Below, one piece after another: positions 12,450-22,887 of a stretch of DNA of 64,000 bases; position 1 is the stretch's first letter, and each line of letters begins with the position of its first letter. Under the pieces are notes generated by a model, which saw nothing but the letters and a program-made list of their open reading frames with translations, was not told the DNA's origin and made no database searches. Location: the NCBI RefSeq assembly GCF_029962835.1, contig NC_080588.1:44933001-44997000 (forward strand), given 5' to 3'. Source of the stretch: Magnolia sinica. Lineage: Eukaryota; Streptophyta; Magnoliopsida; Magnoliales; Magnoliaceae. Both the position numbers and the translations under genes were made by a program.

Positions 12450-12985
12450 AGGGTGTGGTCCCTGCAAATACAGATATAAACACGGCCTGCTCCAATTAGT
12501 TAGGCCCTTCCAATGTTGTCCATAGGAAATGGACAGCTTCATCATGGTCATAACAGCGATTCCCACCTTCCAAGGACCCCCGCTTAACATTCGGATAACT
12601 CCGACGCACATCCGGGTCTATTTCATCAATTTCAAGTAAATACATAAACACAACCTATGTAAATGGCCAGGCCACTCCAATGTTGTCTATAGGAAATGGA
12701 CAACTTCATCATGATCATAACAGCGATTCCCACCTTCCAGGGACCCCCGCTCATCCGAATAGCTCCGACGCTCATCCGGGTCTGATCCATTAATTTCGAG
12801 CAAATACATAAACACGACCTGTCCAAATGGCCAGGCCCCTGCAATGTTGTCCATAGGAAATAGACAGCTTCATCATGATCATAATAGCGGTTCCCACCTT
12901 TCAGGGACCCCCGCTCAACATCTGGATAGCTCCGACACACATCCAGGTCTGCTCCATCAATTTCGAACTAATACATTTAAAAACA
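12450..12985. repeat. About 165 bp tandem satellite, three copies
   Basis: The landmark 'caatgttgtc' + 'atagg' recurs at about 12511, 12679 and 12842 (spacings about 168 and 163). Each unit contains 'gacagcttcatcat' (first A or G variable), 'gcg' + 'ttcccacctt', 'gggacccccgct', 'ctccgac' and 'caatttc'. The minus-strand open frame of 102 codons across it is a repeat by-product. The array sits directly beyond the decayed end of the telomere-like repeat. Confidence 0.85.
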
Positions 12986-15257
12986 ACATAAATATATCTA
13001 AAAGTATCTGGATACCTGGGAAAGGCCTCCCATATTTATATTGTTAGTTACTCATCCCTTTGTCTACAAGCTACAATCGACCAACAATTTTTATCGCTAC
13101 ATGTACTCTGAAACCAACATAAATATAACTGGGAAACAATATAAGGAATAAGAAAAAATGAATTTACCTGTAAATATCATTAAATGTTTCCCTATAAGGA
13201 GATGAGATTATATCTTTGATAGCCACAACCTGTATGATAGAGAAAAATGCAACCGATACAGTCTGTTACAATTCAAAGGAGAAAAAAGATTGTGGCTGCA
13301 CCAATATTCTAGTATATTACGAACGGCTGCCTACGTACCCAAAAAGTCAGATTGGAATCAAGCCATTATGTAGTTCTTTTTAATTAAGCCACCGATGTTT
13401 CCCCACTCTCACCTCTCCGTCCCTCTCTCTCTTGAAGCAAAAAAGAAGAAAAAAAAAATCTCTTTTATATTTTTTCAATCCATCTTCCATTTTCTACTTA
13501 ACAAGAAAATCCATATTTACTAATATTCCCATTTTTTTATTTTTCAAAAGAATGAGTTCGGACTCTGAAAGCGTCGGCTCCAGCACTCTCCAAAATTACC
13601 AAGTACTCATAAACATTCATTGCAAGCATTTTCTGTCTATGTGCATGACGACCATACTGTTAAGATCAATCCTCTTATTTTTATTTATAGAAACTAATGA
13701 ATAACAAATTATGTGTAACATACAGAGATGGTTCAGCCTCTTGTGCAATTAAGAAAGGTTCAAAAGGACATACATATTTGAAAGACGGAATTTCGGTGCG
13801 ATAATGGCGACGGTGTTCCAATTTGAGGCTTTTTGGGTGCGGTTTCACTGCCACTTTTCTTCGTTATCAAGCCCCAATCACAAACTTCTGGATTTAGTTG
13901 ATAAAATATATGAAAAGATTCAACCCCACAAAAGAAGATGAAAAACAAGCCATGAATGATAGAGCAATGCAATTGCCTAATCGCGAGTGCAACTGTTCAG
14001 GTTGGCCTAGTTCTTCAGTGGGCCACGCACGTATGCATATGTCAATGGTTCATGATCAGACTATCCTGATAATACACGATCGACAAAGATACCCATAGCG
14101 GCCCACTCGAAGATTGGCCTAGATGTCACTCATGTGCTACTTTGATGTTGACGGTCTGTAGTCATTAGAAAATAGCAAACTTGAAGAAACAGAACAGAGC
14201 AAACCCATTTGTAAGTATTAGATCATTCAAGTGTAAAATATTAAGAAAGTTTTTTAGTGTAGTACATGTGAATTAAAACTGCACTAACAGTAAACTGTTA
14301 ACTATAAGAGGAACTAAGGCAATGGTAATTAAACGATAAACAAAAAATAACGAAAAAAAAAGATAGATCTTATCCAAATAAGTGTGTTGGCATGTGTGAC
14401 AAGCAAGCATATTTGGTTGAAACAGAATATAGGAGTTTTTGTAACATTGCTAGACAGGTCACAGATTCTATTAAGGTTGCAAGTACAAAGGAACATACCA
14501 GCAAAAAAGTAAGATTAAGATATATATTTAAATAAAGTGGGTGGACATAATCATCAACAACATTTAGTTCACAAAACCGCCATAGCAAGGTGTCCAGTTC
14601 TATGTATTGTAGGACTTTGGTGGTACACTTAAGACCTTTCCCATAGGAAAATTTCAAGGCATGAGTTTTAATCATATCAGCCCTATGAAAAGGTAAAAAT
14701 CTCATCAATTTCAAGAAAGGAAGAAAAAAAAACAAATCAAAAACAAGGAAATCAGATCAACCCATCTACATAGAGCGGTAAATAGAGGCAAAAATCTGGA
14801 AAAAAAGATGTGAAATATTATCATTTTGGCATGCAAAAAAAGGAGAAAATTAAATTTATTAAGAATGCCATTCAAAAAATGCCATTATTTTAGTAAGAAA
14901 ATAAATTTATTTCAGTTTGATAACCATTGACGGTTACTTTGAACAATTTCAAGAAAAAACAAAGCACCTGAGGAAATGTATCTTCCGGTGTATAGCCCCT
15001 GGCTTTCATTCTTTCTAATAAAATTTTGGTTAGAATATATATATATATATATATAAATCATCTCCAAGAATATAAGAAATGCCCCACCATTTATCCTCTT
15101 CAACAACTAGTTATTCTACTATCAGGTCTTCATTGCTTTGTTTTCAACCAAAATGCCCAAAGGTCAGCCAAAGATTAGGCTTGATGCCCACCAACACAGC
15201 ATGAACACACTTTTAAGAATGAAATATGTAGAAAAAGATATGCACAACCCTACCTAA
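12986..15257. other. AT-rich gene-like DNA without a provable gene
   Basis: Composition changes from repeat to ordinary AT-rich sequence. On the plus strand a pyrimidine-rich stretch (about 13408-13432) precedes an ATG at 13551 opening MSSDSESVGSS, a serine-rich start typical of plant proteins. The frame closes soon unless an intron begins near 13600, and I could not follow it to a recognisable protein. Scattered open frames on minus (14370-14735) are hydrophobic and unlike any family I know. An (AT)n run lies at 15034-15055. Regulatory or intronic DNA is the likeliest content. Confidence 0.35.
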
Positions 15258-15401
15258 TTAGTGGATGCATAAATAATCGTCTATCTTGGTTAAAGGGAGG
15301 AATTTGCTGCTAACTCGGGCACTTGACTTCGAATGCAGAAATCTTTTACATGCTGCCTTGTCCCAGAATGCACCCAGGAAATCTCTGTTCTTGGGAGAGT
15401 C
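15258..15401 (-). CDS. Candidate last coding exon of an unidentified spliced gene
   Basis: Read on minus, a splice acceptor (TTTGTAG) precedes an open frame of 47 codons ending in TAA at 15258-15260. The peptide begins DSPKNRDFLGAFWDKAACKR, is basic, and ends IDDYLCIH. I do not recognise a family. Together with the candidate exons at 15997-16083 and 17295-17346, which are on the same strand and in order, it could form the 3' part of an intron-containing gene. No transcript evidence is visible and another frame across the same stretch is also open, so this may be chance. Confidence 0.22.
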   Translation of the reverse strand, partial: DSPKNRDFLGAFWDKAACKRFLHSKSSARVSSKFLPLTKIDDYLCIH

Positions 15402-15996
15402 CTACAAATTTGATAAAAAGCATAGTAAGGGAATGTCAAGAGAGGAAAAATGAAGAAGATACGTACAAACATTAACACAAAATTACAAACTAACTAGATC
15501 TCACCAAACCAAGGTTGCTTAATTTGAAAAAATGAGTTTCAATGTCTAAATATGTAGAAATGACTGGAATACAATTCTGAACCAACATTTACAAACTTGC
15601 AAATACAAACACATGCGCATATCTATAGTTCAAATTATAAATTAGTGTTGTTGGCTCCAATTATACATGATTACTATAATATGAAAGCTAAGCAGGTTGG
15701 TAATCCATTCATGCAGCCAAAAGACTGAAAATACTAGAAAGTTTCATCTTAAGTCAACTGACAAATAAAACAATGAAAAAAAAACAATTTTCTTTGGTTG
15801 AAATGATAATGCAGCCAATAATTTGATTACAGTCACTAGTTGCAGTCATACAATTATATTTCCAACTATCAATGACTTCAACCTGAAGATAGCCAGTCAA
15901 TAACATAGATCCCACTGCTTCGACCTAAAGAAAACTTACGGCTAGCTACAACTGAAATACCTGCTTGTGACACTTAACATACATTTTCAGGCTCAC

Positions 15997-16083
15997 CATT
16001 GGCCTTTGTAGCGGCTTGCACCAAGGCAACAACAACTTCATGAAATTTAAGAGTTTGCATTTGTTCAGAGGTGCTTTGTGCCC
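15997..16083 (-). CDS. Candidate internal exon of an unidentified spliced gene
   Basis: On minus, an acceptor-like AG at 16085-16084 and a donor AATG|GTGAGC at 15996 bound an 87-base exon. One frame reads through as AQSTSEQMQTLKFHEVVVAL followed by VQAATKAN, with balanced protein-like composition. Two facts favour a real exon: the donor is near consensus and the peptide is not low-complexity. I recognise no domain, and the frames of the flanking candidate exons cannot be tied together confidently by eye. Confidence 0.25.
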
Positions 16084-17294
16084 CTTTATAGGGAGTCCAC
16101 TACACTTTTTAGAGGGAACAGATTCCTTAACACCATTCATCTTAGGTGCAATGTGTACGCATTTGATGCTTTAGGACAATGTAAACTGCCAGCTGCTGGG
16201 GCTGGAATGGCATGCACTGGCATCACAGAAAAAAAAAAATCACGGAACTCATCATAACATTTGCAGCAGCTTATAACTCACTAATATTATCAATAAAAGA
16301 AATCACGGAACTCGTCATAACATTTTAGACATGGGACTGCAACCAAGACAAACATCATCCATAAACATCAACTTTGCCTAAAACCACAATATCATGAACG
16401 CCCAATAAACAGAAACATAAAAAATAATGACAAAATTCGCATAATCCCATTTTCAACATACAGGTGTCCGCGAATCAAAGGTTAGGATTGTTCAACTCAT
16501 CCCAATCTTGGGACTATGAGTAAGCAATTGTGCGGTTAATACACGCCAACTGCACAATTTTTGAGTTCCCGCATATCAAGCGCCTTGATCTAGCCAGTGC
16601 AATTGGGCGACCATTTCCAAGGAGAAATCACCAACTAATACCTTATATTTAAGGTACCATGTTCTTTTATCTTCCGTTGTCATGTTGCTTTTGTGTAACA
16701 TCAAAGACATGCACAAGGAGTGCGGCATTCATAAATATCACCTGGGATGAAAATGAGTATGGTCCATTCATATGGTGGCATGGTCTTACTCAAATTCTAT
16801 GCAAATGGTTCTTCCAATCTTAGGATTTTTGGTGCACAGACCATGAACTTTTTGATAGTATCACCTTTTAAACATGGAGATGTTCTGACAAACTGGGCCA
16901 TAAAGTTCAGATGTGGAAAATCATCACCACAGACAAATCAAAGAAAAACATGAAAAGATGGCATCTTTACAACAAATTCCAAGGAAAAAAGAACTCTAAT
17001 AGCAGACATGCTGATGTACAATTTTTTGGTGACTAGACATGTGACGTACAAAACCATCATCAATGATCCAACGTAGATTGTCCTGATTATAACACTGAAG
17101 CACAACGAAAGATAATTGAATACATACTGATATGTTTTTGGGCAAGGAATTGAACCCATTTTTTTAAGCTTTAAGCAGGTATTGCAATTAGCTTCAAGAC
17201 TTCTGTGAATATGACAGAGAAAAGCAAAGAATAGTAAATCATGAAGGTCATTACCAACATGACGTGAAAGCAATTGTATTTCATAAACACCTAC
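16084..17294. other. AT-rich interval, intron-like, nothing definite
   Basis: No repeat unit or transposon terminus was seen. Between about 16235 and 16325 there is a short imperfect duplication ('tcacggaactc' + 'catcataacatt', then 'atcacggaactcgtcataac'). A plus-strand frame of 68 codons (16747-16953) resembles no family. Confidence 0.3.
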
Positions 17295-17346
17295 CCTTTG
17301 ATTGGTTCCAATCAACAAGCCTTCGCATATCCACTTTCTCATTATC
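17295..17346 (-). CDS. Candidate internal exon of an unidentified spliced gene
   Basis: On minus, acceptor TTTATAG and donor G|GTAGGTG bound 52 bases reading DNEKVDMRRLVDWNQSKG. The donor is close to consensus, and the peptide is hydrophilic and protein-like. Being so short it could be fortuitous. It is the upstream-most of three same-strand candidates. Confidence 0.2.
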
Positions 17347-19657
17347 CTATAAATGTTATCATCAACAAACTATTACTGATTTTCTACTAAAAAGAAAAAA
17401 AAAAAAAGATTGAGAAAGAAATCATGACCTGCTCCTCTCACTGCACTAGTGTTGTCTCCCTTTTACTCCACTGTGTATCCACCAACCTGACACAATTACA
17501 CTTTCCTATCACTATTTTCACTTCACAACACCATACTTTTTAACTAATAAAAAAAGAAAAGAAAAAAAGACCCAACTCAGCTGGGTCTCAATTCAATTGA
17601 CGGTGGGAACCATAAGATGGAATCAAGATCCATGTTCCCACATATATGGCATCATGTGTGTGAGATTAGTGTGTGAGATTAGAAAATGCCAACAGTCCAA
17701 TCTCTTGCCTTTTCTCGCTCAGTGTGGACCACTGTCATGTTCATTTCTTTTATGTCTATCGAATAGCTAGAAATTTCATCTTAGGTAGTTCTCTAACAAC
17801 TATAGGGATCAAAGGAAGTATGGCAGTCCCTTCATTCAAAGTTGGTAAATAGAAAATTCATACCTTGGCAAAATAAACAGAGGAATGATACGATGCACAA
17901 CCCACATCCTTGCACAATATACAAGGATTTTCAGTTTTGATAAGCATATAATTCCTCCAAACTCACGATCTTTAGTTGTGACCTAGGCTAAGTTCCTCTC
18001 TCTCTCTCTCTCTCAAGTTGTTTATTTTATTTTTATTTTTTTAAATGTAACTACTTAGCAAAATAAACAGATACATAATACAATGCAGAATCTGCATCTT
18101 TGCACAACATACATGGACTTTCAGTTCTAACAAGTAGGGCCTATGGTTTTGTATGGCCCAAACCTTGCTCTGTTGCATGCCATTGTGAATGGATCATGAC
18201 CCAAAAGACTTCCAGATTAGAAGATCCCAGTGACCAATCATGAGACTTTTTTTTTGTCTTTTTTCAGTTTGAATTGGATGATTGTTGCATTTCTCTTCTT
18301 TACCATCAATACATATCAAGAAATCAAAAGGTGAAAATGTCCTATTGAGTATATATCTGGTACACAGCTCATCAATGGCAGGATGCAGCAGACAATATTC
18401 CGGATTACCAAAAAATGAGTCCCACCTGATAGAAATGGAAACCATGCTTCATATAATTCCTCATGAGCAATATCATCCCATTTTCAAATTGATCAAACAA
18501 CCCCAACAAGCGACTCTCTCACAGTATTGATCACAAAACTCTGATAAATAACACAAACCATCCAGTTTCTGTCAATCAGTCGCAACAAACAAACATTTCC
18601 ATATTCAGACCCGTCTCAACCAAGTCAGATTTCGCATGCCAAGTCCTCTTTTGTTCATCCTCTTCCCAATTCAAACGCAACCAGTCCAAGACGAGTCAGA
18701 TCACCATACCTATTGGGGGCCCACCATCAGTTATAATGATGATCAAAACCCTTGACCAAGTAGGTTCTAGAAAGATTTCATCAGTGGGCAAGTTCTGCCC
18801 AAACTTCCCTTTTCTAATGGTCCCGATCTCTCCTTTTGAGTGAGAAAGAGAGAGAGATGGTTCCTTTTATTAGAGAAAACATCCATTCGATGAGAAAAGC
18901 TAAGGCATACATCATAGTGGGGCCACATAAAACACATCATGGTGGGTCCGATCGGCGAGGAAAGAGAAGCTCACTTATTTGAAGACGCTGCTCGATGGCG
19001 ATGGAAGATGCCGCTGCTCGATGGCGATGGGATGCCGCTGCTTGAAAATGGGAGAAGCTCTTGAGGGCTGAGATGCACTGCTTGAAAATGGAAAAGAGCA
19101 AATGGCGCTCGCGGGCTGGCATGCGCTGCTTGAAAATGGAAAAGAAAAAATGGCGCTTGCAATTCCTCTTCTAAATAAGATAAACCTTTGAAATCTGAAA
19201 CAGTGTGTTTACCAATTTTTATAGCAAACAATCTGTTAACATCCGTACATGCAAGAGGGACCATTTTCTGGATGGTTAAATTGTATTATCTAAGATAATT
19301 ATAAATATTAAACATTTACAACTAGAAGGATTATTTGAATGGTCTGGATAACTCTATATCATTGCCACTGTTTTCATGAACTAGTCACCACTGTTTTACA
19401 TTCTGTACAAAACTGTGACTTTTGTACAGAAGAAAAAATGGTAAACATATCGTTGGAAAGGGGAGGACTCTCTGGGCCCACCATGATGGATATGTTTCAT
19501 CCAAGCCGTCCATCCATTTATCAACATTTTTTTAGGATTGATCCCAAAAAATTAGCCCTAATTAATCTCTTGTGGACCACAAAATGAGAAAACTCAGGAC
19601 GGTTGGACGTCCACCATACAAAACTGCAACAATAGCTAAACCTACCTTCAAAACTCA
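17347..19657. other. AT-rich gene-flank-like DNA with short duplicated blocks
   Basis: A (CT)n run lies at 17995-18014. Two similar blocks about 190 bases apart carry 'ttgcacaa' + 'atacA' and 'ttttcag' (about 17910-17940 and 18098-18125). On minus, 18937-19264 holds three imperfect repeats of about 60 bases encoding 'FHFQAA'/'FHFQAV' (landmark 'gcttgaaaatgg'). From about 18900 and 19470 the recurring GGGCCCACCAT motif returns. No gene could be supported. Confidence 0.35.
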
Positions 19658-20257
19658 GGGTCTGTTTCGGCGGTGGGATTAGAAGGGATTAGGTGGGCTG
19701 GGATTCAAAAAACATAATTATTACCCATGGCAGGGATTGTCACTAATGCCATGGGATAAAATTAATCCCATGTTTTGTTGATAATACGGTGGTATATTGA
19801 ATGAATATACCCGCCATCATTTGAAATTATTAAGAATAACACACGTGTTATATCTAAACCGTTCATTTGTTTTGTAACCTCATTTTATGGCATGGACTTA
19901 AAAACGAGGTAGATCCAAAACTTATGTGGCCCCAAAGAAGTTTTCAACTTTAAGTATTCAATCTCTGTTGCTTTCTATGGTGGGGTCCACTTGAGCTTTA
20001 GATTTACCTGATTTTTTGGTCTTTGCTTTAAAATAATCTCGATAAATGGGTGGACGGTGTGGGTATAGCCCACACATCATGGTGGGACCTACACAACTTG
20101 CTAAACATTGAGTGAAATTGGCACGGGACCCAATGCAATTCCATTTAATGTAATTCCAAGCTTTCCCATTCTTCCCAAACATGGAGTGGAGTTGGCACAG
20201 GACCAGATGAATCCCATCCCACCTATTCCCTTCTAATCCTACTGCCCAAACAGACCC
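19658..20257. mobile_element. 600 bp MITE with about 46 bp terminal inverted repeats
   Basis: The left end reads GGGTCTGTTTCGGCGGTGGG and continues 'attagaaggga'. The reverse complement of the right end reads GGGTCTGTTTGGGCAGTAGG and continues 'attagaaggga', so about 46 terminal bases match with a handful of differences. Three-base flanks are TCA and TCC, a possible eroded 3 bp duplication. The GGG(T/C)CTGTTTGG terminus and 3 bp flank resemble Tourist/PIF-Harbinger MITEs. No coding capacity. Confidence 0.7.
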
Positions 20258-21754
20258 TCCGAATGGCACGGATGAAACACATACATTATGGTGGAACCTA
20301 TAGAGCACCGACCAACATCCACAAAGTTTTGTGGGCCCCACTATGAAGTATTTGTTATATCCACAGTGTCCATCCATTTTGAGAGATCATTTTACATCAT
20401 GAGCCAAAGAATGTGGAAGATAAAATTCTATAGTGGACCCCACCACAGAAATCTCAGGTGCACCACACTACATGAAACCAATAGTAATTGGATATCCATC
20501 ATTAAAATCCTCCTCAGGCTTACTGTACTGTTTATTTTTATATTATAAGTATAAACTGAACTTCTATCATTGAAAAATTTTGGGAGGTAGATTCAAAGTT
20601 CGAGTGGACCCCATCACAAAAAACAGTGGGGATTGAATGCCTACCATTAAAACCTTAGTTTGGGCCGTAGAAGTTTTCAACCAAGCTAATTATATGTTTT
20701 CCCTTATTCCATGTCTGTATTAACTTATAAACAGGGTGGATCTCGAATAAACATCGTGATGGTTCCTAAAAAGGTTTCAATAGTGGGTGTTACTATCCCA
20801 CTCTTTTCTATGGTGGGTTCACTTGAACTTTGGATCTGCCCCGTCAGTTAGATGCACCATTCCATGGTGGGCCACGAGCTTAAAAATAAAGTCAATCCAT
20901 GACTTGGGTGGGCCACACCACTTACTATAGTTGAGAGGGTTACCCTCCCATTAAAACTTTCATAATCATTTATTGGGCCCACCTAGATGTGGTTCATAGA
21001 TCCAGCCCATTCATTATGTGTGTCCCACTTGGATGAGGAGTCAGACCAAGTTTCATACACATCCAAAACTCATGTGGGCCCCACCAAATACTTTTATATG
21101 TTTTAGGGATGTCTTCACATAGTTTTAGATGCTATGGCCCACCTGAGTTTCGTACATGACTGATTTTGGGACTTAAAGGGGACACATCAAATGCATGGTG
21201 TTGATGTTCTACACACATCATGGTGGGGCGCACACAGATTACCCTCATGGAAAGTTCCCATGAGGTGACCTTATAGTACCATTTCACCATTTAGGTAACT
21301 CCTTCATGGGTGTTACTCTAACCATGTAAGGTCCACCTTGATATATTTTATGTATATCGACACCGTCCATATATTTTTCCATCATATTTTATGATGTGAT
21401 TTCAAATCATAAGAACTAAATAATCTTAGGTGGGCTATACCAATCAAAACAGTATGATGAATAACCATTAAAAACCTTTTGAAGGCCACAAAAGTTTTAG
21501 ATCAATTTGATCTTTGTAGTTTACCTTCATCTAGATCTTCTTTACATTATCAACAAGTTGGATTGCAAATAAACATTACTAAAACCTTACAATATGCTCT
21601 TTATAATTTTTAATGGCGAGGTACTATATTATCATTCTTTCCAGTGGTGTGGTCCACTTAAGATTTAAATCTACACAATTTTTTATACCCTGTCCAAGAA
21701 TGGGTTAGAGAAACGTATGGGCGGCAAGGATATACAACACATCATCAAAATCTC
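20258..21754. other. Unassigned repeat DNA rich in GGGCCCACC motifs
   Basis: Contains at least ten degenerate occurrences of 'gtgg' + 'cccac' with 'catcatggtgg' and 'ccgtccat' neighbours, as in family A, but no alignable full family A copy, no terminal repeats and no gene. Confidence 0.4.
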
Positions 21755-22215
21755 ACTTTTGTTATCTAATTTTTCAATTTTTCTTGTCAAAATACAAAAT
21801 CTAGTTTTCTTTTTTAAAAAATATATTTTTTTACAATTTGTCAATTTTTTCACAATTTTGTTTTATTTTTAAAATTTTCTTTTTCAAAATATCATTTTTT
21901 TTATCGAAATCTCACTTTTGTTACCTAACTTTTCAATTTTTCGTGTCAAAATACAATATCTAGTTTTCTTTTTTAAAATATATATTTTTTTACAATTTGC
22001 CAATTTTTTCACAATTTTGTTTAATTTCTTAAATTTTCTTTTTCAAAATATCATTTTTTTAATCTCACTTTTCAATTTTTCTTGTCAAAATACAAAATCT
22101 AGTTTTCTTTTTTTTAAATATATTTTTTTTCAAATTGTCAAATTTTTCACAATTTTGTCTAATTTTTTAAATTTTCTTTTTCAAAATATCATTTTTTTAT
22201 CGAAATCTTTTTTTT
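21755..22215 (+). repeat. AT-rich tandem repeat, three units of about 150 bp
   Basis: Units start at 'aatctcactttt' near 21755, 21907 and 22061. Each contains 'caatttttc' + 'tgtcaaaatacaa', 'tctagttttctttttt', 'acaattttgt' and 'ttttcaaaatatcattttttt'. The 106-codon frame on plus is all F/L/I/N and is a repeat by-product. Probably the inner part of the CACTA-type element to its right. Confidence 0.8.
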
Positions 22216-22344
22216 TTCAAAATATTATTTTTTCTTAAACATTGTTAATTATTTTTCTAAGCTTCTCAATTATTTTTTTTTCGAAATTCATAATTTTTTT
22301 AAGCTTCTTAATTTTTAACAATGTTTAAGAAATATGATATTTTG

Positions 22345-22887
22345 AAAAAGAAAATTTAAAGAGACGGTTTAGGACCGTCTCTTATAGAGACGGTCTTTGA
22401 CAGGGCTATATGACGGCTAAGGACCATCTCTAATAGAGATAGTCTTTATGAGTCTCTAATAGAGACGGTCCTTGACAGTCTCTAATGAAGACGGTCTTTA
22501 ACAGGGCTATAAGACGGCTAAGGACTGTCACTAATAGAGACGGTCTTTGACAGTCTCAGATTACAAGTAAAAGACGGCTAATGACCGTCTCTAATGTGGA
22601 CGACCAATAATCGTCTCAAATGACTGCATATAAGACGGTCAAAGACCGTCTCTAATTCGAACGGTCTTTAACCGTCTCAGATGACAGCATATAAGATGGT
22701 CTTCGACCATCGTAAATGATTTGTGGACGTTCAACATTTTAAGACAATATTAGGGACGGTCAAGAGCCGTCTAAAATTTTAGAGATAGCTTACGACCGTC
22801 TCTAAACTGTCTTTAAACCAAGGAATTTTAGAGACGATCTTGGACCATCTCAAAATCCATCCTTTTTTTTCCATTTTTCACGTAGTG
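22345..22887. mobile_element. CACTA-type transposon terminus with subterminal repeats
   Basis: Ten or more copies of a 'gagacggtc' / 'gaccgtctc' motif in both orientations fill 22357-22860. The stretch ends in CACGTAGTG at 22887, which on minus begins CACTACGTGAAAAATGG, the canonical CACTA-superfamily terminal form. Dense short subterminal repeats are characteristic of that superfamily. The next bases TGG may be the 3 bp target duplication. No left terminus or transposase (TNP2-like) was found, so this is a fragment or a non-autonomous derivative. Confidence 0.75.

Noticed and set aside
21918-22238. 106-codon hydrophobic F/L/I/N frame resembling a membrane protein
   Set aside because: Pure by-product of three AT-rich tandem repeat units.
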